A DNA stretch of 64,000 nucleotides from Panicum virgatum (lineage: Eukaryota; Streptophyta; Magnoliopsida; Poales; Poaceae): contig NC_053141.1 in assembly GCF_016808335.1 (NCBI RefSeq), forward strand, positions 24,976,261 to 25,040,260, written 5' to 3'. The position numbers were made by a program, and so were the translations under genes. A model generated the notes under the pieces. The model saw nothing but the letters and a program-made list of their open reading frames with translations, had not been told where the DNA came from and made no database searches. Below are positions 11,401 to 24,111 of this stretch, piece by piece (within the stretch, counting starts at the first letter, position 1; every line of letters starts with the position of its first letter).

Positions 11401-14084
11401 TGGTTAGGGAGGTTTCCTCGGGTGGCTTGGTTTAGTTGGTTCTCAGTAGTTCTTAATTAATTTTGATTAATTACTATGTAACTGGGTTAATGGTAATTCA
11501 TCAATTTGTAGTAATTAGTTTTAATAAAATTTGCCAAGACTTAAAAGCTAATGCAGTTGAGTCAGCTAACCTTAGAGCCTCATAGTTTGTGTTATACTTG
11601 TTGAGTACAAGTTGTGTACTCACTCTTGCCTACTCTACTCTTTTTCCTCTTGGGATACTCTACTGCTGCTCAGTTCCTGCCGAGGCGAGGGAGTTCACTC
11701 AGAGCTACCAGGAGTACGAGGACTTCTAGGCATTCGTCTCCTAGTCGACGTCCCTGTGGCGCCCTGCTCAGCTTCGGAGAGTTATCGTACTTGTATTACG
11801 CTTCCGCATGCGGAAGCGTAATACAAGTATGCGGAAGCGTAATAATGAAAATTGTATTTAAAGTGATAGGTTGTTCATGTTATTCTTGCCTTCCTCAAAC
11901 TGCACCTATTGCTGCTCAAACTGATCTGAAGACGGCTGCTCCTGGTACTGGTACTGGGGCTCCTCAGATGGATCAGCATCTACTCACGAACACAAGGCCA
12001 AAAACAAGGCACAACAGTAAACATACATGCAAGCAATAACCAAAAACTAAGAAATAGTACAACAATACATGAAAACAACAAACAAAACTATGCTAGAACA
12101 ATTCTGTGCATTACAACAATCGCGTGGACATAAAGAACGCCTAAAACGGAGTTAAAATGCGAAAACTAGGCCTAAAACAAGTTCTAGGGGCTTAACTGCA
12201 AGAAAAACAGAGTTCTAGGGGCTTCTGCGCAAAAACCGAGGACCTAATCGGGATTAAAGGATAGATCCAGGGGCTAACATGCAAAACTGCAGGGCTTGGA
12301 CTGCAGGTTCTAATTCTGGAAAACACAGGGGGTTAAAAGCTAAAAACAGGACTTATCCGCAATTAGTTTTGAACTAAGTGGACGGCGGGTTCATTTCCGG
12401 GAAGCTGGGGGGCCCTTTAGCAAAAAGGCCAGCTGAAGTGGTACGCATGGATGTGGGCTGTTGGATCGCGATCGCACGGTCCAAAACGAAGGGGTATGGG
12501 CTTCTAATCTTACGCGTCTACTCGGGATCAGACGGCCGAGGTCTTCTGGGCGCGCGGGCGGTGGCGCAACCAGTGGCGTGCGGCGGCGCTCTGCGTCTGT
12601 GTCGCCAGAGATGGCGAAAGGGGTGCTGCGGGGCTCGATTTGAGCAGCGATTTGGCCCAGGAGCATGAGAGCGGGATGGATAATCCACCAGGGCACTCGG
12701 GACGGTGGATCCGGGCTTGGACAGGGCCCGCCACGGCGAGGAGTGGATCCGCATGGCGGGAGTTCGTCGGCGTGGGCTGCAACGACGGCCCGGGGCCCAA
12801 TTGGCCTCGGTTTCGGGTCGGGGAGCACGAGCGCGCTATGCGTGATATACCTGGGGCCTAGGTTGGTCTCGGGGAGGTATGTGGCGGCGCGTTTAGCAAC
12901 GGCGGCGGCTCTGCGCGGTTGTGGTCGCCGACGTGCGGTGTCCGGCCACAGGGGTGGCCTACGGTTCCTAGAACCTAGCGCAACAGGACAGGCAGGGATT
13001 ACGTATGCTCACCGAGCTCGGAATCGAAGGATGGACCAGCCCAGCAGGGTCGATGGCGAGCTCCGGCGGCAAGGGAGGTGCGGTGCTCGGGGACGGGCCG
13101 CTGCAGATGTCGGAGCCGAGGGTAGCGGGCTCGGGGAGTCTCCTGGCAGCACGGCGGAGCTCCTGCGGGGGTTGAGGTAGTCCGGGGTGCGGCGGGGCGA
13201 TGTGGCCGCGGCGGCGTAGATCCTCTGCGCTGCAGAGTGAGGAGGGAGGCGGCGGCTAGGGTTCGAGGTGGCTGCAGTGGAGCGAGATGGGGAGCAGGGA
13301 GGACCGGGTTGTGTTTAAAAGGAGGAGCCGGGGATCGCGGGCACGGTTGGGGAAGGGAATCCCCGGCGGTTTCACCGGTGATCTCGGGCACGGAGTTACG
13401 CTGGAGGGCAAAAGGAAAGGGGAGGGGAAGATGCTGACGTGCGGGCCCGGGAGCGCAGCGGCTGAGGCGAGTGCGCGGGCGAAGCGGCTGAGCGGGGTTG
13501 GGCCTGAGGGCGCGACGTGCGGGTGAGCTGGGCTCGGGTGTGGAGGGAGGCAGAAGCGCGCAGTGGAGCGGGCCGGGCGCGAGCGTGCGGGGAAGCGCTG
13601 GCTTGCTGGGCTGTTGGCGCGTGCGCGCGTTGGGGGGGAAAAGCTGGGCCGCGGTGCTGGGCCTTGCGGGAGAGGGCGCTGGGCGGCTGAGCGCGTGGAG
13701 CGGGAGCAGACCTGGGGGAAGGGGCGCGGGGTGGTTCTGCTGGGCCGGATGTGCGGGTGTTGGGCCGCGGGCTGGAGAGGAAAGAAGGTTTGGGCTAGGT
13801 TTTGGTTTTCTCCTTTTCTATTTCCTTTCCTTCTCTAACTCAAACCACTCAAACTAAATCTATTCGAATTCAAATTCAAATTTCAATTCAAAACCATAAC
13901 ACTCAAACAAAAAGAGCAATGCACCAGCATGAATGCAACAACAAAATATAAACTTAAACAAAAATTTTAATTGGTTGTGAGAGAAAATTAATTTAAATGC
14001 AAGACTAAGCATATTAAATCCTAGGAAATTAAATAAAGCCAATTAAATTTATTATTAAATAGGAAAAATTAAGTTAGGGTGTTA
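8437..14084. mobile_element. 5.65-kb LTR-derived giant inverted repeat
   Basis: The left end reads ATGTAACACCCTAAC and the right end is its mirror (GTTAGGGTGTTACA). The left arm (8438 to about 10681) and right arm (about 11842-14086) are reverse complements over about 2.24 kb with scattered differences, separated by about 1.16 kb. CATCT lies at 8432-8436 and 14085-14089, fitting a 5-bp target duplication that overlaps the terminal CA. TGTAACACCC is a frequent start of gypsy chromovirus LTRs, and the left arm plus spacer read like one LTR. The right arm therefore looks like an inverted copy of the first 2.2 kb of that LTR. It splits the Tat-1 antisense gene. Long open frames in the GC-rich part (8750-10130 and its mirror) are not conserved in phase between arms and are not called genes. 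Confidence 0.85.
11788..11829. repeat. Perfect 42-bp palindrome at the inversion joint
   Basis: Twenty-one bases ending cgcttccgca (11788-11808) are followed without spacer by their exact reverse complement (11809-11829). The right end repeats tgcggaagcgtaat again at 11830-11843. It lies immediately before the start of the inverted right arm (about 11842), so it marks or caused the inversion joint. Confidence 0.9.
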
Positions 14085-14086
14085 CA

Positions 14087-15335
14087 TCTTCAGGCGACTC
14101 GCAGCAAGTACCAGACTCGACACCTCCCGTCTTACCCTTCTTTAGCTCTGCACAGGTAGCATGATCATCGGAGTCAGAATTTGACAAAGTATTTGTGATG
14201 TTTGGATCAACATCAGGTTGATATTCACGTGGCCGCTGATGAGTGCTGGGTGTCAAATGACTCGGCCGAGAAACCTCAGGCAGTGGTGGGTCATTCCGAA
14301 AGACCAACAAGTCATTCTGTGAACCATAGAGACTAAATCAGCTTCCAAGCACAATGGCAATCCAGAAAAGTACTCAATGTTTCAGATCATTATCGGACCC
14401 GAACAATGTCGAATGTGAAACAGCTGCGGGATCTTGGGGATAACACTCACGCCTTCAAAAAGACTTTGAATGAGTACCATGGCTTCCTCCTGATAGATCC
14501 TTTCCGATGAAAATCAAGATGGATCAAACATGCCAGTGTATTCAAACCAAAGGTGGCAGCGACATTGCAACGGTTGATCCTGCCTCCTCAGCCAAGACAG
14601 AACCATCATCGCCCCAGTCACTCCTTCATTCCTTCGGGCAGCAATTTGTTGAAGCACTTCATTTACTTGATCCTCATTTTGGCCGCAAGCATACCACTTG
14701 CAACACTTTTGCGGAGGGCCAGGAGTCCTCTTTGGGAGAGCTGGTGCATGATTTCCATTATAAAACCACTCAGCTTTGCAATCTCCAATTTAGCGGCACA
14801 GAGTATATGGAATATACTTCTCAACCATACTGGGCCGAAATTGTAGAACGGCACCCCCTACTCTAGCAACTTTTTTTAAATTGGGAAACGGGTTCAAGGT
14901 GAAGAGACTCTTGAAAAGATCAAAATGGGGATGAATTCCAAGGAAAGTTTCGCATAGATGGATAAAAATTTCTATATGCATAATAGAATCAAGGGCAGAT
15001 GGTGAAGTTGAATCCCCCAATGAAAACGAAGGCCTCGCAAGAAATCACAAGTTGGAATTGCAAGGCCACGCTCAACAAAGACTTTAAACAGAACGGTTTC
15101 TGCGACCTTCTCGAAAGGCCTCGCATGACCCTCGGTTGTTTGCCCCTGAATAACCCTTCTAGGTTGCAGAAGATGCCGACTCACAAGAGATTAGATTTCA
15201 GATTCTGTCAACTTACTTTTTCTCCAGCCATCTGCCATCGTCACCTCCTTTGTAGATCCCTGTCGGTTGGATTTCTTCGGCGCCATTCGGAATGTCACGA
15301 GTCTCTTCTCATGCATATGCTCGGGGGCTGAAGGA
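14087..15335 (-). pseudogene. Tat-1 antisense gene, 5' part (putative gypsy type transposon domain)
   Basis: A minus-strand relic starting near 15290 (MAPKKSNRQG), with VERGLAIPTCDFLRGL and FHWGIQLHHL (about 15075-15000), then IFIHLCETFLGIHPHFDLF and VARVGGAVLQFRP in the next frame (about 14965-14830). A linker follows down to 14087 with an Asp/Ser-rich stretch (SDSDDHATC). These phrases are the signature of the plant family catalogued as 'putative gypsy type transposon domain' (PF04195, from memory). Frame changes near 14990 and 14800 and stops show it is dead. Known biology: Tat-lineage elements carry an extra antisense gene between pol and the 3' LTR. Strand and position fit that here. Confidence 0.8.
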
Positions 15336-16649
15336 TTGGCTTTGGAAAACAAAAGAAGAATCTTACTACAGAAGATATATGCAATCGACAAAGGCAAAAG
15401 CAAGTGTAAAAACCTAGATGGGTTCCCTATGGTTAAATAACCAAGTCAGTGGCTGTTTGTGGCAGAACCAGTTTGAATTATACTAGTTTGGGTGCACTAA
15501 ACATCTAAATAGACCTCAGCCGGTATAACCATTGGTATGTCGGGTAATATCCCGATGAAACTACTTGATATCGGACCGTAATACAAGTATACATCCCGCA
15601 CGAAGGCGAGTCAGAGATACAACAATTCCACAATAAATTACATCACATAGATAAGGAGTATAATTTACATCAGAGTTTTGAAGCTAGTAAGCCGAAGCTC
15701 TAGCATTTACAAGTTTTATTCTAAAGGAAACTAGAGAATTTTCACAAAAGCAGAGTATAAGAAAGAAGTTCTGCAGCGGAAGTAAAACTCTATTATATAC
15801 AACCGTCGTAGGGTAGATGTCATGATAAGCCCAAACATGACATCATTCAGCAAAGTCATCGCTGGTCGAAGATGGTTCCCATTCCATAGACCAGCCAGGA
15901 GGTAACACACTAGGCCAAGTCATACTAGTGTTTGACTCCTCATAAGTCATTCTTGAAAACAAGTCACAGGCAAGACTGAGTATGCTAATACTCAGCAAGA
16001 CTGACCCGTCTAAGGGTATATAATAGCCCTTTAACTAGACATGCAAAGCTTGTGAAGGCTCTGAAGTTTCTTTTGCTGAAAAGCAACAAAGAGTAGATCC
16101 TTACTTTCAAATTTTAGCTTTCAGATTCTAGTTGGATTAACCAGTCTAGGTAAGCACCTATCCATACAAACATGGTAGAGGATTTAATTGCATCCAACAA
16201 GGTTAAGTATCATAATTGTTCCACTTCTTACTCTATATGGTAAAGGGATCAAGCAGTCTCAATATCCGCGAGAAACGGATGATTCTGAATCGAATTTCCA
16301 ACCTTGCAAGGGTAAACCTAACACACATGCTCGGAGCACTAACGAGTCACTCCCAAGCAACCGTTTGCTTCTCATTCCTGTTCATGGATCAGCGCCACTC
16401 TCCCCGACTACAGAGAGCACGACCCTCTCTGCAGCCGTAGTTGTTGCAACATAAATTTAAAATTCCTATCTCTACGTGAGAGTGGGGGGGTATGTCCATT
16501 TGTCGGGCCGATCAGTTACTAGACTTGCCGCGTACCATATTTACGACATGTAGCTAGTACTTTCAAATGCTTAACCATCGCTACCACACACTGCGGCCTT
16601 ATCAGGTTCATCAACACAGATAGACTTTAACAAATCTGCCCATGATCCT

Positions 16650-18428
16650 TGTGGACATACTTGTGGAAAGCTTAGCTGTGGAAAACATCTAGTTGTGCAC
16701 TTGATTTTCACATTATCTTTTTGTGCACATACTTGTGGAAAGCTTAGCTCATGTCATGCTAGTTTCGTGATTTTGTGATCCTCCATAGTGAAGTTTTCAA
16801 TTGATGTCTTCATTGATATCATACAATTGGATCATGAATCATGGAACTAACTCCCTAGACCACTAATCTTCTTTTGAGCTATATTATTTTGCAAGACCTC
16901 TTTAGAAGGAAGACCTTTTGAGTGATTTGATTCCAAAGAGGGAGAAATACCTAAGTGAATCAAGTCATGAGGGAGAATTAAAGGGGGAATCATGGTTTTA
17001 GAGGGAGGCCAAGCCATCATTAGATGGTAGTAAGCTTTCAAGCTACGGGGAATTTGGAGGCTTAACAAGGTTTGGGATGCATAAGTAGGGATGCATCATG
17101 GAAAGATAAAGGAAAGCCAAGTTGTGGATTAAAGATTAGTGACCCAAATTCCCCTCCCCTACATATGAGGTAATGAGCAAGGTAAAAGGATGATCTCAAA
17201 TTCATTTGATATCCTTCATGCATCATTGTAGCTCAATGCCTCTCTATGAATGCATGATCTTATCATTACAATTGGTATTTACTTTTGGTATCTTTTAATT
17301 GGTTTGCCTTCCTAGAAATATCATATGGTAGGTTGTTTTGGTACTAACTTCTTATCTAGTGCAACCTACATGGGCGAAAAACTGTTGCTTCTCCATGACA
17401 CATATTTTTTTTTTCTTTCGAAAGAAAATACCAAAGTCTACAATCGGTATCAATCCTATTTTTGGTATTCATTTGGTGTCATGTTCTCAAGTTATAGAGT
17501 TTGATCCCCATTATGTGAATTACAAGTGCATACATTTGACTAAGTGATTCAAACACTATTGCACACATTTAGGGGGAGCTAACTCTATAGCTTGTGTTTT
17601 TGTGACTAACATGCTTTCAAAGTGATATTTGTTGTAGTCACACTCCTTTTTGTCCATATGGTAATACACTCAATCCTTCGATATCAAGATAATACACATT
17701 GCAATTAACCTTACATTTGGTATCAATGGATCAAGAAAGATCGGACAAGGGAAGAAGACCAAGCCATAACTCCCAAAGGTTAAAGAGATACATGATATAG
17801 GGAGGCATGGCTAGTCACCTAGAGCTATCTCCATGAATTCAATTTCTTTTGAACACTACCCCTACAAATCACAATTGGTATTACAATGGATGTCAAGATA
17901 GGAGGTGCCACAAGCTTTGAAAAAGGGGGAGCTTGTTCAAACAATGGGAGACATGCCTAATCTAGTTGGTATAACAATCTATCACTAGTGAATTTCTTTT
18001 GCTACTAATGATCCTTGTTGCTAGTGGTTATGAAGCTTTTAGGTGTTTGATGACAAAGGGGGAGAAATGTACCCTAAAAGCAAGCAAGTGATGCCATTAG
18101 CAAGGGGGAGGAATGGATAATGCAATGCAAAATGATGCATGGTGATAGGGGGAGGTACTTAGTTAATATGGGGGAGAAGTGCATTTTGATGATCCCATGG
18201 ACTTAGGTATAAAAATTTTCATTGCTCATATGGTTCAAACCTCACACAAGTCATTGTTCTACAATTGTTTCTACAATTGGTATCAAGGGCTTTTAAAATG
18301 AGCATTGAAATGTCATCCAAGCAAGCTAAGTAGTTTCTAACTTCTCAAATTGGTATCAATTTCATATCCTTACAATTCATCTTGCTTGTTTTGGTTGTGT
18401 TGTCATCAATCACCAAAAAGGGGGAGAT
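16650..18428 (+). mobile_element. Internal remnant of a SIRE/Maximus-type copia element
   Basis: This is the non-coding downstream region of a copia element, recognisable by many 'gggggag' polypurine patches (about 17570, 18055, 18105, 18145, 18170). It ends in the polypurine tract aaaaagggggagat immediately before an LTR start at 18429. No gag or pol phrase survives. The insertion as a whole (16650-19894) is flanked by ATCCT (16645-16649 and 19895-19899) and starts with TG. Its left end does not match the LTR at 18429, so the 5' LTR and coding region have been lost or replaced. A 22-base direct repeat (acttgtggaaagcttagct core) occurs near 16660 and 16732. Confidence 0.6.
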
Positions 18429-19894
18429 TGTAGCGAAAATGGCCTCTCATGCCATATTTCAATATAATGTTTTGGCGATTGATGACATACACAACACTTG
18501 GACTAATATGATTATTAAGATGATCATTCTCAGGCTTTTAGGTTCAAGTGATGACAAAGAGAAAATAAGCTCTTCGATTCAGGAGCACCGGAAGAACCGA
18601 CGCCAGGGCATCGAAGCATCCGGTGGTAGTCGGAAGAACCGACGCCATGATACTTTGGTGCAGAAGGGAATCGAAGCCAAGTCAGCCTACAGGCACCGGT
18701 TGAACCGACGGTCCAAGAAAGGGCATCGGTGCATTGGCCGTCCGTTGTACCAGAGACGATGTCAAGTGCCCAGAAGAAGTTTCTTCAGCACCGGTTCAAC
18801 CGACGGTGCATCGGTGCATACCACCGGTGTAATGACGTCAGCGTCCAGGAGAAGATTCTTTCAGCACCGGTTGAACCGGTAAGGCATCGGTGCATTGCAT
18901 CGGTTCAACCGGTGGCCACTGTGTCAGCTGTCAGAAGTTCAACGGCTACTTCGTGTTATGAGTGACCGGATGAACCGACGCTACCCTGCCAAGAGGCATC
19001 GGTTCTTCCGGTGGTACGCAGATTTTCAGCTAATCGTTGGAGCAACGGCTACAAGACTTGGTGGCCTATATATACGCCTCACCCCGTCCACTTGAAGAGT
19101 GCTGGAGTTGCTAAACATTCTACTACACTTGAAGAACATCTCCAACCACCTTAGAGCTTCATTGTACATCATATAGGCTTAAGCACACTTGTTAGAGTGC
19201 TTAGTGCTTGATTAGGGATTAGTTCTTGCGAGAGCCCCCTTGAGAGAAGTCTTGCTGCGGCAAGCAAACACTTGTACTCGTCGTGTGACCCTCCGACTTG
19301 GTGTGGAGTGGCAACGACACTTTGTGCGGGGAAGGAGGCCCCTACTTGGTGTTAAAGCTCCAAGATAGTGAAGACGGTGCCGTGGTGACGCTTCGAGATA
19401 GACGGTGGCGGTGACCTCGTCTTTGTGACTTGGTGTCACTTAGCCTTTGCTTGTCGGGAGCCTTGGAGGCGTGGCAAGACGGTGATCGAGCGAAGAGACT
19501 CGGCATCACACTTGTTCTTTGTGAGCAAGTGGTCGTGGACGTAGGGAGGGACTTTGGTGTCCTAACCGAACCACGTTAAATCGTGTGTCTTGGTGTCTTC
19601 ACGGGAGTTTGCATATCCTCTCCCTTACCGCTTTACTTACCGCATTACGTTTCCGCATTTACTCTTTCTTGCTTACCTTTACTTTCCTAGTTAGGTTGAT
19701 TAGGATTGGCTATAGGTGGCAAGTCTTTTGGGGTAAGTAGAGGGTAGCATAGATAAACCTTAGTCATAACTAGCATGTGTAGGACGTGTTAGGTTTATCT
19801 TATGCAATTAGATTGAGCCCTAGGATAGAAAAGTGATTAGCGACCCTATTCACCCCCTCCCCCTCTAGGGTCGGACACCTCGGTGATCCTTACA
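18429..19894 (+). repeat. 3' LTR of the SIRE-type copia remnant
   Basis: The 1466-bp segment starts TGTAGCGAAAATGG right after a polypurine tract and ends GATCCTTACA, a common end of SIRE-group LTRs in grasses. Positions 18580-19020 hold repeated GGTTGAACCGACG-type motifs, and the end carries the usual 'cccctccccctctagggtc' phrase. A tata-type promoter patch ('ctatatatacgcc', about 19065) lies mid-LTR. There is no coding capacity. ATCCT follows at 19895. Confidence 0.8.
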
Positions 19895-20710
19895 ATCCTC
19901 CTAAAGGAGGTTTGACACGTTTCCACACGGGGAGATGGCGGGAACCGACCTCAAGCACTATAAGAAGGGCCTCTCACCACACATTCAATACACACCACAC
20001 AAGAGAAGATGTAGAGCTCCATTGCAAAGGCGAGGCCCCGCTTAGGCTAGTGCTTAGAGCAGGAGGAGGGTGAGGAGTAGTTCGGGGAAGCGTCGGGCCT
20101 GTTGGCGCTCTTTTCCAACTTGTACCTCTACGGATACTGGCTTCCTTCAGTATGAGTAAGTTAGTATTTGGTATTCCTGTCTTGCATAGTACTTTTATTT
20201 GAGAAGATCAGTTCTCTTACTCACGGGTTCATCACTCTGTATTTATATAGAGTGTCGTAGGTTGCTACAGGAATTCAGACGTAGTCAGGCTACAATAGTA
20301 ATCAGTAGCATAGACGTGGTGTCTAGGATAAGGGTTACCTTTGTTTGCCTTATATCCCACGGTCTATGAGGTAGGCCGCAGGTGGTGACAGCCCTGTTGG
20401 TCCTTAGTAGCCCTCCACGTTCGGATATAGCGTAGAGCTGTTGGCCAGAGTCTCCTGACCATTTCAGGGGTAAGCCGGTGCTCGAAGCGAGTATCTAGCC
20501 CGAGAGATCGACCTTAACTTTTCCTTAGTGCTACCGCAGGAATCCTCTCAGTCTTGCCACCTATCCTTGGTGTGTCCTTGGATCGACTAAGTTAGGAGTT
20601 AGTGCACACACGTTCCCTGTGGATATGATACCCTTGAATACTCACTGGTGAAAGCTACGACAGTATCCTTGCGCTTGCGGATTAATTTCGCATCGTTAAA
20701 ATACCCAACA

Positions 20711-21175
20711 GTGGCATTTCCATAAATAGCAAGAAGCTCAAAGGTCACAGTTCAGTTATGAAGAATGCCACGATTTTGGAACCTTAACCCTAAATCATGG
20801 GATTTCAAGTCAAGGCTCGAGGGCTACGAGACACGTGTCATAAATGGCAACTTTTTTTAAGGATAATTTGAATTTCAAATGAAAAATTGAAAGACCATGA
20901 AGACAAAAATGACCCTCAGCCTGATCCTTCTGTCCAACCTAAGGCTCGAGGGCTACTCCATATGGAGCGCGAGTACATCACACACCATAAGGAAGATTCA
21001 GGGCTTGAGCACCTCATAGCCTCGATACAGCCGGAAAAGTACACGGAAGACAACTCAAAGCACTCGACAGACTTCAAACCAAAATGATGAATTCCAAAGA
21101 CACTTGAACCACTCGATGAACGTCTTCAGAAGTATCGACACGAGCGGGACTCAACTACGAAGAGCTTGAGGGCTT
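20711..21175 (+). other. Tat-1 non-coding 3' region
   Basis: The sequence resumes after the GTGGC duplication and leads to the 3' LTR. It contains repeated 'ggctcgagggcta' phrases (about 20814 and 20941) and no supported gene. An 'agagcttgagggct' purine-rich patch immediately before 21176 may be the polypurine tract. Confidence 0.5.
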
Positions 21176-21594
21176 GTCAGACTCGGGGTGGCGGGACTGC
21201 TCGCAGACGTGGAATATTCTAGAGTAAGGGATAGTACATGGAATATACCTTACCTCTTTGTAACTACTTGTACAACAGTAGGACTAGTTGATGTACATGG
21301 AAACTACTCAACCTCATTGGAGTAGGACTCTGATAGTACTCAGCTAGGACTTTCCATGTAACCCTATCCCCCAGAATATACAAGGACGGGCAAGGATGCC
21401 TCCAAAACATCGAGCAACACCTAAGGCAATACAAACCATCACACAAGACGTATGGTATTATGCTCCGGTGGCCTGAACTTGTCTAAATCTTTTTGTTCCT
21501 TGCACCATCGCATTCTGATCTCGGCGAGTCCCTGCCTATAATTAATCTCCTCGAGGTATACCTCGGTGAGCTTGCCGGTAAAACACCGATATCA
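21176..21594 (+). repeat. Short 3' LTR of Tat-1
   Basis: The 419-bp segment starts TGTCAGACTCGGGGT after the purine-rich gagggct and ends ACACCGATATCA. The TGTCAGACTCGGGG start and ...CCGATATCA end are typical of RIRE2-like Tat elements in grasses. It supports the reading that 2170-21594 is one plus-strand element cut by three insertions. The 5' LTR is not in the window, so its age cannot be read. Confidence 0.7.
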
Positions 21595-21944
21595 ACCTCA
21601 AATAAGTAGAACTTTCTAATTACTAAAAGGACATCGGATGTCGCCTAGAGGGGGGATGAATAGGCGCACAATCAAATTCTACAAAGTAAATCACTAAGGC
21701 ACCCTGTCAACACACAGACCGATCAGACTGGTCAGGCAGACCGGTCAGACCGGTCTAACACTTAGGATGTGAGACAAAACAAATCAACCTGTCAGACTGG
21801 TTGGGGTGACCGGTCAGAGCGGTCACTCGCAGAACTTGCACAAATATCAGAGTTTCTCCCTTTCTCGAGCTCTAGCACAAATACAACTTGGTGTATTGTT
21901 CCTGCAGGTGAATATAAATGTATTGCAAGTCCCTACACACACAA

Positions 21945-22990
21945 TGATGAGGACATGACACCTATGGATATGACCATGATAGTTAAATCCAAGACTGATA
22001 GTGAATCATTGCAAACATCATAACTCAGTCATCCGGAGTGTGATTGAGGTCCATGAGCTCTTGATGGATAAGCTTTCAAATAAATCTGGTTCCACCTCAA
22101 TATCTTGTCGGCAAGGTCTTCCAATCATCAAGACATTCCACCATTATTTCTGCCAGGAGCTACGTCGTTGTCATGGGCCTAATATTCACCCTTGGGATCC
22201 TAGCCCAAGTTGGAGCACAATCCAGGGAGGTGGAGATCATACAAAAGAATATTTTCGACTTCCTCCCCTTGGCTACCACCTTAGAAGACCAGCAAGGGCG
22301 CCCCAGCCAAGGTGGAGGCCCAAACCGATTCAACTTCGAGTCTGATTCGGAGTCCAAGAGCAGTCAGTACTAAAACGGACGCCCAAGTCGTAAACAGAGT
22401 CAGATTTGGATGTTCTTTTTATGGCTGGAAAGATAATTTCAAGGCGCTTCCAATGGAACAAGTTTCAGGCCCAAATTCATCTGGAGTCAATAGGAATCAT
22501 CCAAGGAATTTGATGTCTAGTTTCTATGCCGGCACTGTGACGCCGTCTTTCGGTCTTTGGGCCTTGTATCATGTTGCAGCCCATTAGGGGCGCGTCCAGG
22601 GGGTCTTGCATGAACCTAGGGACTTTATTGGCATCCGCCACACCCTTGTTAGGGTTTGGGTTTTGCTTAGATTATTCTGTCAAGAACAGTTTCACCGCCG
22701 TGCCGGTTTGTGAGACTCCAACTTGTGAGATTAATCATTCATCTGCAGAGTCACTTCAATTGAGCTGCGTTCTTTCGAGTTCTTGCTTGTGTTCTTCATT
22801 GCACTTGCACGGATTAGCCTTAGTGGCGAGGACAACTGGGTTGTGACATGGTTGATAACCAGAGGAGTTGTGGTGCTAAGATTGCTGGGTTCGGGTTTTA
22901 GGATCTGAAGCCGGATCGGTGTGTCGCGCTCCGCCTACAACGAGAGTTATCCAGAACCTGACAGAAGATCGGGAACCCATGTTTCCATCA
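21945..22990 (+). repeat. 5' LTR of the gag-only element
   Basis: The 1046-bp left direct repeat is bounded by TGATGAGG and TTTCCATCA. It is about 13 bp shorter than its partner and differs at scattered positions, so the insertion is not very recent. Confidence 0.85.
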
Positions 22991-24111
22991 AGTGGTAATT
23001 AGAGACTTAGGTATTACCGTCAGGCTTATCCTAGTTCGAGTGTTTACTTTGCTTCGTCTCATAGTCCACGAAAAAGCCAAAAAAAAATTAGGGTTTAGTT
23101 TTCTCATCCCAGAGCCGTGTTTAGCCTTTGCATAATTCTTTTTCAGAGTTTGTAGTGTTGAGTTTTGTGTCCTAGTTCCTAGTCTTGTTGCTAGTTAGTT
23201 CGTGTTTTGGTTTAGTAGTGTGTTTCCATCCTCCGCTGCCACCAGATCCACCATCGCCTTCCAACCGATTAGGTTTTGCCTCCGCCGAAACCCTAATCGG
23301 ACTTCCCCACTTCAATCGGCCATAACTTTCGCATACAGACTCAGAATCAGGCAAACTTTAACACCTCAAATAAGAGAAAAAAAAATTTGCATCCATCCGT
23401 CCCCGCATTTTTTGGATTTGGCGAATTCAGAATTTTTAAATTCGGCTCAGAAAATTGTCTGCCGGAGCTCTGAAGTTTTTGCACATTTTTTAAAGTTTGT
23501 TATACAATTTGCATAGGCCACATCTTATATCTGTATGATCTGAAATTTTGTGGTGTGCCTATTCTTGTGAGGCAGAAATAGAAAAAATATAAGAAAAATA
23601 AAAGTAAAAAAGAGAAAAAGTTGATTTCTACGAGTGCCTCCAACTCACGACGCGCTCCGTTGAGCCCTATTTTTGTTGTTGTTGCTGCAACTGTCCAAGT
23701 GTGCTTTGCCTCTGATTTTAGTGCTATTTATCATCTCCATACTTGATCCTTCATTGTTAGCACTACTTTTCTGGGACACGTATAGGCCAGCAACTAGGAC
23801 AAGTACTTGGGACCTTTATTCAGCATTGCTATCTGTTATTGAATTGTGTTCCACTAACATACATATTGTGCCCTCCGAGCTCCACATATTACCTTTTGAT
23901 CAATACAGCTTTGACCTTGCAATCACGGTTTCACTACCTCTTGGTAATTATCACGAACCAGCCTCCGATTGTACCGTCCTTTGCTTTCTATTTTCGTAAG
24001 ATCCTTGTAAGAGCTTGGTACGACATAGTGTGTATCTTTGTTCCACCAGAGATCGCGTAATGAGATTATTAGGGATAACCTTCACCGTTTGTTCTTGTTT
24101 TTCTGTTTGCA

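Larger units (their letters stand above)
15454..20710 (-). mobile_element. LTR block inside Tat-1, GTGGC target duplication, split by a SIRE remnant
   Basis: The block begins TGTTTGTGGC and ends TACCCAACA. GTGGC lies outside both ends (15449-15453 and 20711-20715). After removing 16650-19899, about 2.0 kb remains. It has no gene, and read on the minus strand it carries LTR-like content (for example the 'gctgagtattagcatactc' phrase near 15990 and a start TGTTGGGTATTTT). The half at 19895-20710 resembles the family-X LTR on the opposite strand. The other half resembles LTRs of Tekay-type gypsy elements. It is probably one solo LTR. That both halves belong to one LTR is an inference from the two nested duplications. 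Confidence 0.6.

Noticed and set aside
13237..13857. Overlapping Gly/Arg/Trp-rich frames in the right arm
   Set aside because: They mirror equally arbitrary frames of the left arm (8685-9242), with no domain and no conserved start.
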